From positions 1 to 64,000 of the forward strand of contig JAFRGC010000043.1 of assembly GCA_017434025.1 (NCBI GenBank): a DNA stretch of 64,000 nt, written 5' to 3'. Source of the DNA: Mogibacterium sp. Its GTDB lineage: Bacteria > Bacillota > Clostridia > Peptostreptococcales > Anaerovoracaceae. Numbering within the stretch: position 1 is the stretch's first letter; each line of letters opens with the position of its first letter. The position numbers and the translations under genes were made by a program. Under the pieces are notes generated by a model. That model was not told the origin of the DNA. It worked only from the letters and a program-made list of their open reading frames with translations, and ran no database searches. Below, one piece after another: positions 8,971-21,147 of the stretch.

Positions 8971-9040
8971 ATTTCACCCCGCCGGCCTACGCCGGATGCA
9001 CGGCGCTGCCTGCAGCAGCGCACAGATACGTTGGTGAAAT
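8971..9040 (-). other. Three-way-junction-like structured element between glmS and the giant gene
   Basis: An 8-bp closing stem (ATTTCACC 8971-8978 with GGTGAAAT 9033-9040) encloses two perfect hairpins: CCGGC/GCCGG (8982-8986, 8991-8995) and GCGCTGC/GCAGCGC (9003-9009, 9015-9021). It occupies nearly the whole gap after the glmS stop. There is no U-tract, so it is not a plain terminator. It could be an mRNA-processing or stability structure, or a mobile palindromic repeat; no second copy was noticed in the window. Confidence 0.6.
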
Positions 9041-9041
9041 A

Positions 9042-12547
<3,506 letters not shown>

Positions 12548-12576
12548 TTAATCTGACCTCCGCCTGTAAATACAAT

Positions 12577-12606
12577 CAGGGAGTCCGGACCGGTCCGGAT
12601 TCCCTG
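12577..12606 (-). terminator. Hairpin between asnB and pyrG
   Basis: A strong 13-bp stem (12577-12589 with 12594-12606, built on TCCGGA) follows the asnB stop. The downstream U-tract is weak (GATTGTATTT), so it may only attenuate read-through from glnN-asnB into pyrG-glmS. Confidence 0.6.
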
Positions 12607-12616
12607 ATATCAGTGT

Positions 12617-14200
12617 TTATTTACCGCTGTCTCCATAGTTGGACAATACTCTGGCTGAAGGATCATTGACGTTACAGCCTTCCCATGACTTGTTCGGCAT
12701 CCAGAAGTCTATGATCATTTCAGCCTGGCCCGGATAATACTTTTCGAAAATATCCCTGTAAAGCAGCGATTCCTTAGTAAATGGTCTGGCGAACTCATAT
12801 TTCATTCGCCCTTCTTCGTACTCTTCATCGGTATAGCAGGTCTCAGCGTATTCCTTCAGATCATCCACCATCGAATGCCCTACAGCATCGGAAAACGCAG
12901 CCTTTTCTCTCCAGAGTATCTCATCCGGGAGGATGCCGTCTCCTTCAAAAGCTTTTCTCAGAAGATACTTTCCTTTCCCGTACTTGTTCAGTTTGATCTC
13001 CGGATCGATCGCCATAACATACTTCACGAAGTCAAGGTCGCCAAATGGCACCCTGCCCTCCAGGCTGTTTCCGGATATGCAGCGGTCAGCTCTGAGAACA
13101 TCATACATGTGTATCTCTCTTATCCGCTTGCAGGCTTCTTCCTGAAAAGCTTCCGCTGACGGAGCAAAGTCTGTGTACTTGTATCCGAAGAGTTCATCTG
13201 AGATCTCACCGGTGAGGATCACACGGATGTCTGTTCGCTCATGGATCGCTTTGCAGACCAGATACATGCCTATCGAGGCTCTGATCGTAGTGATATCATA
13301 CGTTCCAAGCAGATAGATAACGTCCTCAAGCGCGTTGAGCACATCCTGCCTGCTCATAATGACCTCTGTATGGTCGCTGCCGATGTAGTCAGCAACAGTC
13401 TTTGCATACTTAAGGTCTATCGGATCAATGTCCATTCCTACGGCAAAAGTCCTGATCGGCTCATCCGATTCTCTTGCAGCGATAGCGCACACAAGGGAGG
13501 AATCGAGTCCTCCGGAGAGCAGAAACCCGACCTTGGCATCAGCCACCAGACGCTTGCTGACCCCTTTCGTCAGCAGTTTTCTGATGTTACCGGTTATCTC
13601 GTCAAGATCTCCGCTGACCTGTTCCCCTGTCTCAGTCATATCGCGGTATCTTGTGAAACCCCCATTTCTCCAGTAACACCCAGGAGGAAAAGGCATCACC
13701 TTGCTGCAGATCCCCATCAAACTCTTAGGTTCACTTGCAAAAGCAATGCATCCTTCTGCGTCATAGCCATAGTATAGTGGCCTGATGCCTATCGGATCCC
13801 TTGCAGCTATATATTCACCTGTTCTTCCATCATAGATGACACAGACGAATTCAGCATCCAGCATATCGAACATCTCTATGCCGTATTCAAAATAAAGAGG
13901 AAGTATCAGTTCACAATCTGATCCCGAACTGAAAGAATAACCTTTCAGCTCCAGTTCCTTCTTTGTCTTTTCAAATCCATACAGCTCTCCATTGCAGACA
14001 ACACAGCATTCGTCTCTTACGAACGGCTGCATCCCTGCAGGTGTCAGCCCCATGATGGACAGCCTATGGAATCCCATAAGTCCTTTCCCGGTCCTGATGA
14101 TCCTTGTATCATCCGGACCTCTGTATTTCGTGCGGGCAAAAGCCTCTTCGAATTCGGATAATGTCGTAAGGCTCCCCGTTGTCGCCATGATCGTACACAT
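12617..14200 (-). CDS. asnB: Asparagine synthase (glutamine-hydrolysing)
   Basis: Transfers the glutamine amide to aspartate with ATP. The protein has 527 residues. The N-terminal class II glutaminase has Cys2 (MCTIMAT), RGPDD and a CNGELYG motif; the C-terminal ATP-pyrophosphatase domain has the loop LLSGGLDSSLV and the synthase motif TGEISDELFGY. The ATG lies 10 bases after the glnN stop, so the two form one operon in which glutamine is made and then used. Size and motif order match bacterial AsnB rather than the longer sporulation-type paralogues. Confidence 0.95.
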   Translation of the reverse strand: MCTIMATTGSLTTLSEFEEAFARTKYRGPDDTRIIRTGKGLMGFHRLSIMGLTPAGMQPFVRDECCVVCNGELYGFEKTKKELELKGYSFSSGSDCELILPLYFEYGIEMFDMLDAEFVCVIYDGRTGEYIAARDPIGIRPLYYGYDAEGCIAFASEPKSLMGICSKVMPFPPGCYWRNGGFTRYRDMTETGEQVSGDLDEITGNIRKLLTKGVSKRLVADAKVGFLLSGGLDSSLVCAIAARESDEPIRTFAVGMDIDPIDLKYAKTVADYIGSDHTEVIMSRQDVLNALEDVIYLLGTYDITTIRASIGMYLVCKAIHERTDIRVILTGEISDELFGYKYTDFAPSAEAFQEEACKRIREIHMYDVLRADRCISGNSLEGRVPFGDLDFVKYVMAIDPEIKLNKYGKGKYLLRKAFEGDGILPDEILWREKAAFSDAVGHSMVDDLKEYAETCYTDEEYEEGRMKYEFARPFTKESLLYRDIFEKYYPGQAEMIIDFWMPNKSWEGCNVNDPSARVLSNYGDSGK

Positions 14201-14210
14201 TTTCCACCTC

Positions 14211-16301
14211 CTACTTCTCTCCGAACAGCAGCAGACCGTAGTTTGGAAGTGGCCAGTAATTCTTCGATGTCATGGCTTCAGCGGAATCGCTGTCGTGTCT
14301 GAGCCGGTCCATAGCAGGCAGAAGTCTGTCCCTTATGATCTTCGATTCAGCAGAATAATCTTCTCCGCTGAGATCATTCAGAATACTCATCATCGCATCC
14401 ACATCTTCATAGATGCTGTCAGTCAGCTGAGACAGTTTCCTGACAGTGTTCTCTTCGAAGCTGCACCTCAGATCCGGGAAAGCATTCTTCTTATCAGAAG
14501 CATTGCGCGCCAGCTCAGCAGTATATCCCTCGATAGCCGGAGCGATCCTCTTGATCGCCATTGAACGCATAGTCCTGGCTTCAATACATATCGCTTTGCA
14601 ATATGTCTCAAGCATGATCTCACATCTGGATTCCAGCTCTGACCTTGAGAAGACTTCCTGCGCCAGAAGCATCTGCACATTCTTCTCGTCCAGAAGATGC
14701 GGTACGCAGTCTGCAGTGGTTCTGTAGTTGGAAAGGCCGCGTGCCCTCGCTTCTTCGACCCACTCATCTGTATATCCGTCACCGTTGAATATGATCCTGC
14801 CATGACTCTTCATTGTCTCACGGACAAGGCAGTAAATGTCCTGTGTCAGATTGTCAGAACCCTCAAGCTCATCTGCGAAATATTCAAGTGAATCCGCAAC
14901 TGCGCTGTTTATGATGACATTAGGAAAAGCAATGCTGCTCATTGATCCCGGCATCCTGAACTCAAACTTGTTGCCTGTAAAGGCGAACGGTGAAGTACGG
15001 TTTCTGTCAGTGTTGTCTCTGCTGAATCTCGGCAGCACGACCGTTCCGAGCTTCATCAGAACATCTTCACTCTTTTCATAAGGAGCGTCTTCTTCGATCG
15101 ACTTGAGCACCGCCGTCAGCTCATCACCGAGGAAGATGGAGATGATCGCAGGCGGAGCTTCACTGGCACCGAGTCTGTGATCGTTGCTTGCCGAAGCAAC
15201 GGATATCCTGAGCAAGTCCTGATACATGTCGACCGCTCTTATCACAGCGCAGAGGAAGAGCAGGAACTTCGTGTTGTCATGCGGCGTATCGCCAGGCGAC
15301 ATCAGATTTGCACCCTTATCCGTCGCAAGCGACCAGTTGTTGTGCTTACCGCTTCCATTGACGCCTTCGAACGGCTTCTCATGCAGCAGCGCTACGAAGC
15401 CATGGCGCTCAGCTACTTTCTTGATCATCTCCATTACAAGCTGGTTCTGATCAACAGTAACGTTTACTTTGGCATAGATGCAGGCGAGCTCATGCTGAGA
15501 CGGAGCTACCTCGTTATGTTCTGTCTTGGCAAGAATTCCGAGTTTCCACAGCTCATCATTCAGTTCTTCCATGAATCTGGATATTTCAGGCTTGATCGGG
15601 CCGAAATAATGATCATCGAGTTCCTGTCCCTTCGGAGGCATGACCCCGTAGAGTGTTCTTCCGGTGAACCTCAGGTCCGGTCTCTGTTCATACAGTTCAT
15701 GCGGCACGAGGAAGTATTCCTGTTCAGCGCCGACAACTGCGTGAACTCTCTTTACAGAATCATCGCCTAACAGGTGCAGTATCCTGAGTGCCTGTTTGTT
15801 CAAGGCGTCCATCGACCTGAGCAGCGATGTTTTCTCATCGATCGCCTCCCCGCTGTATGAGCAGAATGCCGTCGGGATACAGAGAGTTTTGCCCTTGATA
15901 AAAGCAAACGAAGTCGGATCCCATGCGGTATATCCCCTTGCCTCGAAGGTTGCCCTGAGGCCGCCTGACGGCAGCGATGACGCGTCAGGTTCTCCTTTGA
16001 TAAGCTCCTTCCCGGAAAAGTCCATGATCACTCCGCCGTCAGGAGACGCCTGAATGAAGCTGTCATGCTTCTCAGCAGTAACTCCGTTGAGCGGCTGGAA
16101 CCAGTGTGTATAGTGAGTGGCGCCTTTGGAGACAGCCCAGTTTTTCATAGCCTGGGCTACGGCATTCGCTACGTCTGGATTGAGAGGGTTGCCCTGATTG
16201 ATCGTTTTGCGAAGTGAACGATAGATGTCAGCTGACAGCATAGATCTCATGACTTTGTCATCAAAGACCATTGAACCGAAATAGTCCGATACGGTACCCA
16301 T
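14211..16301 (-). CDS. glnN: Glutamine synthetase, type III
   Basis: ATP-dependent formation of glutamine from glutamate and ammonium. The 696-residue length and sequence fit the GSIII family (GlnN), which is much longer than GSI. Visible features are the N-terminal GSIII segment, the active-site stretches GAEQEYFLVP and KTEHNEVAPSQHE, and the GVNGSGKHNNWSLAT loop that binds glutamate and ammonium. An AAAGGGGGT ribosome site precedes the ATG. An operator-like dyad about 100 bases upstream also occurs before ilvE, pointing to control by the LysR protein encoded next door. Confidence 0.96.
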   Translation of the reverse strand: MGTVSDYFGSMVFDDKVMRSMLSADIYRSLRKTINQGNPLNPDVANAVAQAMKNWAVSKGATHYTHWFQPLNGVTAEKHDSFIQASPDGGVIMDFSGKELIKGEPDASSLPSGGLRATFEARGYTAWDPTSFAFIKGKTLCIPTAFCSYSGEAIDEKTSLLRSMDALNKQALRILHLLGDDSVKRVHAVVGAEQEYFLVPHELYEQRPDLRFTGRTLYGVMPPKGQELDDHYFGPIKPEISRFMEELNDELWKLGILAKTEHNEVAPSQHELACIYAKVNVTVDQNQLVMEMIKKVAERHGFVALLHEKPFEGVNGSGKHNNWSLATDKGANLMSPGDTPHDNTKFLLFLCAVIRAVDMYQDLLRISVASASNDHRLGASEAPPAIISIFLGDELTAVLKSIEEDAPYEKSEDVLMKLGTVVLPRFSRDNTDRNRTSPFAFTGNKFEFRMPGSMSSIAFPNVIINSAVADSLEYFADELEGSDNLTQDIYCLVRETMKSHGRIIFNGDGYTDEWVEEARARGLSNYRTTADCVPHLLDEKNVQMLLAQEVFSRSELESRCEIMLETYCKAICIEARTMRSMAIKRIAPAIEGYTAELARNASDKKNAFPDLRCSFEENTVRKLSQLTDSIYEDVDAMMSILNDLSGEDYSAESKIIRDRLLPAMDRLRHDSDSAEAMTSKNYWPLPNYGLLLFGEK

Positions 16302-16400
16302 GTCTTACCCCCTTTCCAGCGGAATTACCTAAACCCGCCTGATACCCGGCTGAAAAATATACTCTTAAAATAACCTCTTTGGCTTTCAAACTGAAATATA

Positions 16401-16438
16401 TATATCATTAGCGTTACTATATTTTTGGAGTATGAAAA
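16401..16438 (-). promoter_or_regulatory. Operator-like dyad upstream of glnN (shared with ilvE)
   Basis: Imperfect dyad TTACTATA (16414-16421), 9-base spacer, TATGAAAA (16431-16438), preceded by TATATCATTAGCG. Over 38 aligned bases it differs from the element at 18590-18627 at only about nine positions. Both sit about 100 bases before their start codons. The likely binder is the LysR regulator encoded between the two sites. Confidence 0.65.
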
Positions 16439-16472
16439 AAAGGAGGGGATCTGCGCAATGCAGATCCTCCCC
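16435..16472 (-). terminator. Intrinsic terminator after lysR
   Basis: A 13-bp stem (16442-16454 with 16460-16472, one mismatch) is followed on the minus strand by a run of seven T. Its U-tract overlaps the right arm of the glnN operator. Confidence 0.85.
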
Positions 16473-16492
16473 TGTGATCCTATAAAATCTCT

Positions 16493-17386
16493 TTACTTCT
16501 CGGACGTTTCCACGACCATTCCTTTGACAAAATCGATAAACCGCTCTTCGATCGTCGGAAGCGGATGGCCTTTGCGCCACACGAACAGGTACTCCATCTT
16601 TTTGTCATTACCGGCAATTTCCTTAGAGATCAGTGAATCATTAGGGATATATGCCGTTCTTGGATAGATACTGAGGCCGACCTGTCTTCCGGCCAGTGCA
16701 GCAGCATCCAGATAGCTGTCCATCTCGCAGACGATCTTAGGCTCTGCGCCAACGCTTCTGAACCACTTGTAGATCGTGTCGATCAGTGCCTTTCTGCTTG
16801 GTACGATCAGATTCTCTCCGACCAGATCACGGATCTTGACTTTCCTTATGTGATCTGCGGCTAACGGATGGGATTTGCTCATTATGACCGTCATCTTCTC
16901 CTCACCGACATAAAAGCTGTGAAGAAGAGAATTGTCGCATGGAGAAGTTATCACAGCAAGGCTTATGATGCCGCTGCGGAGCTTTTCCAGCAGATCATCT
17001 GTGCTGCCGTCCAGGATCCTGAACCTCACATTCGGATGCTCCTTCATGAAGCAAGCAAACCATTCAGCCGCGATATCCGGTGCCATACCTTCGACCAGTC
17101 CGATGGCGATCGTGCCTCTCATGCCTTCACCCATAGACAGGATCTCCGCCTGAGTCCGGTCAGCCAGCCCGAGGATGTCTTTCGCCCTGCGGTACAGCAA
17201 CTGGCCGGATTCCGTAAGTTTGAGATGGCGCTTGCCTCTGATGAACAGGACCGTATCGAGTTCCGCTTCAAGGTTCTTGATCTGCGCGCTAAGAGGCGGC
17301 TGGCTCATATGCAGCTTCTCTGCAGCTCTGGTTATATTGAGCTCCTCGGCAACCGTTACAAAGTAATGTAAAGTTCTAAGATCCAT
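16493..17386 (-). CDS. LysR-type transcriptional regulator
   Basis: A 297-residue LysR family protein: N-terminal winged helix-turn-helix (about 1-60; MDLRTLHYFVTVAEE, then RAAEKLHMSQPPLSAQIK) and a C-terminal effector-binding domain (about 90-290). An AGAGGACAG ribosome site precedes the ATG, which is 16 bases after ilvE, so it is probably co-transcribed with ilvE. Near-identical dyads before ilvE and glnN suggest that it controls both and its own synthesis. The effector is unknown; a nitrogen or branched-chain amino acid signal would fit. Confidence 0.9.
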   Translation of the reverse strand: MDLRTLHYFVTVAEELNITRAAEKLHMSQPPLSAQIKNLEAELDTVLFIRGKRHLKLTESGQLLYRRAKDILGLADRTQAEILSMGEGMRGTIAIGLVEGMAPDIAAEWFACFMKEHPNVRFRILDGSTDDLLEKLRSGIISLAVITSPCDNSLLHSFYVGEEKMTVIMSKSHPLAADHIRKVKIRDLVGENLIVPSRKALIDTIYKWFRSVGAEPKIVCEMDSYLDAAALAGRQVGLSIYPRTAYIPNDSLISKEIAGNDKKMEYLFVWRKGHPLPTIEERFIDFVKGMVVETSEK

Positions 17387-17402
17387 TCTGTCCTCTTGAT
17401 AT

Positions 17403-18488
17403 CTAGCCGATCTTGACGATCCAGTTACCCATCACATCAGGAAGTTTTCCGGTCTGCATTCCGTAAAGTGTATCATAGAGTTTCTGGCTGACATCTCCTA
17501 CGACCTCATTATTGATGACATGATCCTTGCCCTCATAGTTGAGTACTCCTATCGGTGAGATCACGCACGCTGTACCGGTCGCCCATGCTTCCTTGAGAGT
17601 CCCGTCTTTGATCGCCTCAAACACTTCATCCAGTGAAATGCGGCGCTCTTCCACTTCATACCCCCATTTACGAAGAAGCTGTATTACACTGTCTCTCGTT
17701 ACACCCGGAAGGATCGAACCTGTCAGTTCAGGGGTGACGATCTTATCGCCGATCTTGAAGAACGCGTTGGATGTTCCTACTTCCTCGACATAGCGGCGTT
17801 CTTTCGCATCGAGCCACAGGACTTCCTCACAGCCGAACTCATGCGCTTTGTAAGAAGCGATCATTCCGCACGCATAGTTGCCTGCGCATTTCGCAAAACC
17901 GGTACCGCCGACCGCTGCGCGAATATACTCTTCTTCGACAAGAATACGGCTTCCGTGGAGTTTGGTCTCATTGCCTGCGTAATATGCTCCGACAGCGCAG
18001 AGAATGATGATGAACCAGTACTTTTTGGCAGGAAGTACAGAAAAGCTTACCTCAGGCGACACAATAAACGGTCTGATGTAAAGTGCGGTTCCCGGGCTGG
18101 TAGGTGTCCAGTCCTGATCCACTTCGACAATTGCTTTAACAGCCGACAGGAACAGGTCCTCATCCATCTGCGGGATGCACATTCTCTCATTAGTGCGGTT
18201 GAGACGCTTAGCGTTCATATCCGGACGGAACAGGTTCAGTGTTCCTTCAGGATTACGGTATGCCTTGAGGCCTTCGAACATCATCTGTCCGTAGTGGAGT
18301 GTCGTTGCTCCCGGATCGAAGCTGATCGGTCCGTACGGGATGATACGTCCGTCATGCCAACCCTGGCCCTCGTCATAATCCATCATAAACATGTGATCTG
18401 TGAAATATTTTCCGAAACCCAGAGATGACTCGTCAGTCGGCTTTTCTTTGGGATGCGTTGTTCTTGTTACCGGGAATGTATATTCCAT
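17403..18488 (-). CDS. ilvE: Branched-chain amino acid aminotransferase
   Basis: PLP enzyme exchanging the amino group between glutamate and the keto acids of leucine, isoleucine and valine. The 361-residue length and sequence fit the long class IV form: GATTLHYGQMMFEGLKAYR near 86-104, RPFIVSPE, the segment ending in FAKCAGNYA with the likely PLP lysine, and LPGVTRDSV. GGAGG precedes the ATG. It is the first gene of an ilvE-lysR unit with the shared operator upstream, linking it to glutamine synthetase regulation. Confidence 0.95.
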   Translation of the reverse strand: MEYTFPVTRTTHPKEKPTDESSLGFGKYFTDHMFMMDYDEGQGWHDGRIIPYGPISFDPGATTLHYGQMMFEGLKAYRNPEGTLNLFRPDMNAKRLNRTNERMCIPQMDEDLFLSAVKAIVEVDQDWTPTSPGTALYIRPFIVSPEVSFSVLPAKKYWFIIILCAVGAYYAGNETKLHGSRILVEEEYIRAAVGGTGFAKCAGNYACGMIASYKAHEFGCEEVLWLDAKERRYVEEVGTSNAFFKIGDKIVTPELTGSILPGVTRDSVIQLLRKWGYEVEERRISLDEVFEAIKDGTLKEAWATGTACVISPIGVLNYEGKDHVINNEVVGDVSQKLYDTLYGMQTGKLPDVMGNWIVKIG

Positions 18489-18589
18489 ATCTATCCTCCA
18501 TCTTATCTTATTATTCCTGCCTGTAATTACGCGGTCAGGTTAAATGCTTATATATAAAATAGCCCTTCTTTGAATGCTTTTATAATACA

Positions 18590-18627
18590 TATAGCATTAT
18601 AGTTACCATATTTTTTGCGTATGGTAA
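18590..18627 (-). promoter_or_regulatory. Operator-like dyad upstream of ilvE (shared with glnN)
   Basis: Perfect 8-bp inverted repeat TTACCATA (18603-18610), 9-base spacer, TATGGTAA (18620-18627), with TATAGCATTATAG on the ilvE side. TATAAT-like sequence follows on the minus strand, so a bound factor would sit next to the promoter. Its counterpart is at 16401-16438. Confidence 0.7.
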
Positions 18628-18668
18628 ATACTTTTTCATCTTTTCCCCTGTCAGTGATCGCTTTTCAC

Positions 18669-18698
18669 AAAAAAGGAACCGTGAAATCTCACGGTTCC
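18669..18698 (-). terminator. Intrinsic terminator of metY
   Basis: A perfect 10-bp stem GGAACCGTGA/TCACGGTTCC (18675-18684, 18689-18698) with a four-base loop is followed on the minus strand by six T. It lies just after the metY stop. Confidence 0.9.
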
Positions 18699-18709
18699 TC
18701 TCTTCTTGT

Positions 18710-19987
18710 CTAATCCTCAAGCGCCTGTCTGATATCTGCGATCAGATCCGCTGCGTCTTCAAGTCCGCAGGACATTCTGACCAGTCCGGCCGGGACACCT
18801 GCAGCCTGCAGCTGCTCATCTGTCATCTGACGGTGTGTTGTCGAAGCCGGGTTCAGGCAGCACGACCTCGCGTCTGCAACGTGGGTCTCGATCGCAAAGA
18901 GTCTGAGTTTCCCCATGAACTTCTCAGCAGCCTGTCTGTCTTCGAGCTCGAACGAAACGACTCCGCATCCTCCGTTAGGCAGATATTTCTGAGCGGTCTC
19001 ATAGTACGGGTCTCCCGGAAGACCGGAGTAGTTGACCTTCTTGACCTTAGGATGTGAATTCAGAAACTCTGCGACAGCCTGACCGTTCTCTACGTGCTTA
19101 GGCATGCGGACATGCAATGACTCAAGTCCCAGGTTGAGCAGGAACGCGTTCTGAGGTGACTGGATGCTGCCAAAATCTCTCATCAGCTGTGAAGTCGCCT
19201 TAGTGATGAACGCTCCCTCATTTCCGAATTTCTCTGCGTAGATGATGCCGTGATAAGAATCGTCCGGAGTCGTGAGACCCGGGAATTTGTCCTTATGCGC
19301 CATCCAGTCGAATTTGCCTGAATCAACGATAGCGCCGCCAACTCCCGCGCCGTGTCCATCCAGATATTTTGTCGTCGAGTGTGTAACGATATCTGCACCC
19401 CATTCGATCGGTCTGCAGTTGACCGGAGTCGGGAACGTGTTATCTACAATAAGAGGCACACCGTGTTCGTGCGCAACCTTAGCGAATTTCTCGATATCGA
19501 GGACAGTGAGTGCCGGGTTCGCTATCGTCTCGCCGAAGACTGCCTTAGTATTCTCCTGGAATGCAGCATTCAGTTCTTCTTCTGTGCAGTCCGGAGATAC
19601 GAAAGTAGCAGAGATGCCCATCTTGGCCATGGTCACTGAGATCAGGTTGAATGTACCTCCGTAGATCGATGTGGAAGAGACGATATGATCTCCTGATTCA
19701 CAGATATTGAACAGAGAGAAGAAGTTCGCTGCCTGGCCGGATGATGTCAGCATAGCTGCGGTACCGCCTTCAAGAGCTGCGATCTTAGCTGCGACCGCGT
19801 CATTGGTCGGGTTCTGCAGTCTGGTATAGAAATACCCAGCCGCCTCCAGATCGAACAGCTTGCCCATATCTTCTCCAGTGTTATATTTAAAAGTTGTCGA
19901 CTGGACGATCGGGATCTGCCTTGGCTCTCCATTGCCTGGCGTATAGCCTGCCTGGACACATTTTGTACCGAGTTCGTAATCTTTCAT
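18710..19987 (-). CDS. metY: O-acetylhomoserine aminocarboxypropyltransferase (sulfhydrylase)
   Basis: PLP enzyme of the Cys/Met metabolism family that makes homocysteine from O-acetylhomoserine and sulfide. Family marks are YTRLQNPT (PLP phosphate contact), SSGQAANFF, VDNTFPTP and the Schiff-base lysine in THSTTKYLDGHG. The frame opens upstream to 20017, but AGGGAGGT stands right before ATG 19987, giving 425 residues, normal for the family. It diverges from metA, whose residue 111 predicts acetyl-CoA use, so the two supply consecutive steps of methionine synthesis. No SAM riboswitch is seen upstream. Confidence 0.92.
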   Translation of the reverse strand: MKDYELGTKCVQAGYTPGNGEPRQIPIVQSTTFKYNTGEDMGKLFDLEAAGYFYTRLQNPTNDAVAAKIAALEGGTAAMLTSSGQAANFFSLFNICESGDHIVSSTSIYGGTFNLISVTMAKMGISATFVSPDCTEEELNAAFQENTKAVFGETIANPALTVLDIEKFAKVAHEHGVPLIVDNTFPTPVNCRPIEWGADIVTHSTTKYLDGHGAGVGGAIVDSGKFDWMAHKDKFPGLTTPDDSYHGIIYAEKFGNEGAFITKATSQLMRDFGSIQSPQNAFLLNLGLESLHVRMPKHVENGQAVAEFLNSHPKVKKVNYSGLPGDPYYETAQKYLPNGGCGVVSFELEDRQAAEKFMGKLRLFAIETHVADARSCCLNPASTTHRQMTDEQLQAAGVPAGLVRMSCGLEDAADLIADIRQALED

Positions 19988-20026
19988 AATCTCTGATACC
20001 TCCCTTTTCATTTTCATTTATATAGA

Positions 20027-20055
20027 ATCATACTTAATTGACCGGATTCATGCAA
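20027..20055 (-). promoter_or_regulatory. Probable metY promoter
   Basis: On the minus strand: -35 TTGCAT (20050-20055), 17-base spacer, -10 TATGAT (20027-20032). It lies about 40 bases before the metY ATG. Confidence 0.5.
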
Positions 20056-20087
20056 GCAAACTGGCTTCCTTTTCCGGCAAATATTGT

Positions 20088-20116
20088 TTGACAGCTACAA
20101 GAATTCCATATTATCA
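20088..20116 (+). promoter_or_regulatory. Possible metA promoter
   Basis: A perfect -35 TTGACA (20088-20093) is followed by an AT-rich region. TATTAT (20109-20114, 15-base spacing) or TTATCA (17-base spacing) are the -10 candidates, neither ideal. Confidence 0.4.
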
Positions 20117-20190
20117 TAATTAGAATTATTTATGGTTTGAAGCATAGAGGCTTCCTGTAAATGTCAATAAACCAGATCCAGGAGAAATAA

Positions 20191-21147
20191 ATGCCAATCA
20201 AGATACAGAACGATCTTCCGGTCAAGAAGATACTGGAAGATGAGAACATATTCGTTATGGATGAGAGCCGTGCGGCTTCTCAGGATATCAGACCGCTCGA
20301 GATCGCGATTCTCAATCTGATGCCGCTCAAGGAAGATACCGAACTCGATATTCTGAGAGTACTCTCGAATTTTCCTATACAGCTGGAGATCACATTCCTT
20401 ACTACAGCAACGCACCGCGGATCCCACGTGGATACCTCTCACCTCAACAAGTTCTATCAGACGTTCTACGATGTGAAGGACAGGAATTTTGACGGACTGA
20501 TCATCACGGGAGCGCCGGTGGAGCAGCTGGAATTTGAAGAAGTTACTTACTGGAATGAGCTTTGTGAGATCTTTGAATGGTCGAAGATCCATGTGTACTC
20601 CACATTCCACATCTGCTGGGGCGCTCAGGCTGGACTGTACTACCACTACGGCATACAGAAGACAAGGCTGCCGAAGAAGCTGAGCGGCGTATATCTGCAC
20701 CGTGTCATTCACAGGAAGAAGATCCTCATGAGAGGAATGGATGATCTGTTCTTTGTTCCTCAGTCAAGATATACCGGCATAGAAGAAGATAAAGTCAGGA
20801 ACAATCCGGAACTCTATGTGGTCGCGGACAGCCCTGAAGCCGGGAGCTATCTGATCCTCGCCTATTCATCAAGGCAGGTGTTTGTGACAGGACACTCGGA
20901 ATATGACAGATATGATCTCGATAAAGAATACAAGAGAGACCTCGCGAAAGGCCTGAACCCGGATATCCCGGTCAATTACTATCCAGCCGATGATCCGAAT
21001 CAGGAACCAGTCCTCTCCTGGCGGTCCAGCTCCAACTGCACCTATACCAACTGGCTCAACCTGGTATACCAGGACACACCATATGATCTCAGCGAACTGA
21101 GACCGATCGAAGAAGACAGCTACCTCATCAAGAATACTAATGAATAA
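20191..21147 (+). CDS. metA: Homoserine O-acetyltransferase (MetA family)
   Basis: Activates homoserine in methionine synthesis. It is a 318-residue glutamine-amidotransferase-like fold enzyme with Cys142 (FHICWGAQ), His235 and Glu237 (GHSEYDR), at the same numbers as in E. coli MetA. Residue 111 is Glu (TGAPVEQ); glutamate here is the known mark of acetyl-CoA preference, glycine of succinyl-CoA. CCAGGAG precedes the ATG. It is divergent from metY, which uses O-acetylhomoserine. Its stop codon lies at the edge of the downstream palindromic repeat. Confidence 0.95.
   Translation: MPIKIQNDLPVKKILEDENIFVMDESRAASQDIRPLEIAILNLMPLKEDTELDILRVLSNFPIQLEITFLTTATHRGSHVDTSHLNKFYQTFYDVKDRNFDGLIITGAPVEQLEFEEVTYWNELCEIFEWSKIHVYSTFHICWGAQAGLYYHYGIQKTRLPKKLSGVYLHRVIHRKKILMRGMDDLFFVPQSRYTGIEEDKVRNNPELYVVADSPEAGSYLILAYSSRQVFVTGHSEYDRYDLDKEYKRDLAKGLNPDIPVNYYPADDPNQEPVLSWRSSSNCTYTNWLNLVYQDTPYDLSELRPIEEDSYLIKNTNE

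Noticed and set aside
8971..9040. tRNA-like cloverleaf
   Set aside because: It has stems but no acceptor/anticodon/T-loop consensus and no CCA or TTCGA-type loop; called only as a structured element.
19988..20190. SAM (S-box) or T-box leader for metY/metA
   Set aside because: The 203-base divergent region contains promoters, but none of the conserved S-box or T-box blocks, and no intrinsic terminator precedes either gene.
20164..20712. 182-codon minus-strand frame opposite metA
   Set aside because: metA has all catalytic residues at the expected numbers, so the opposite frame is a shadow.
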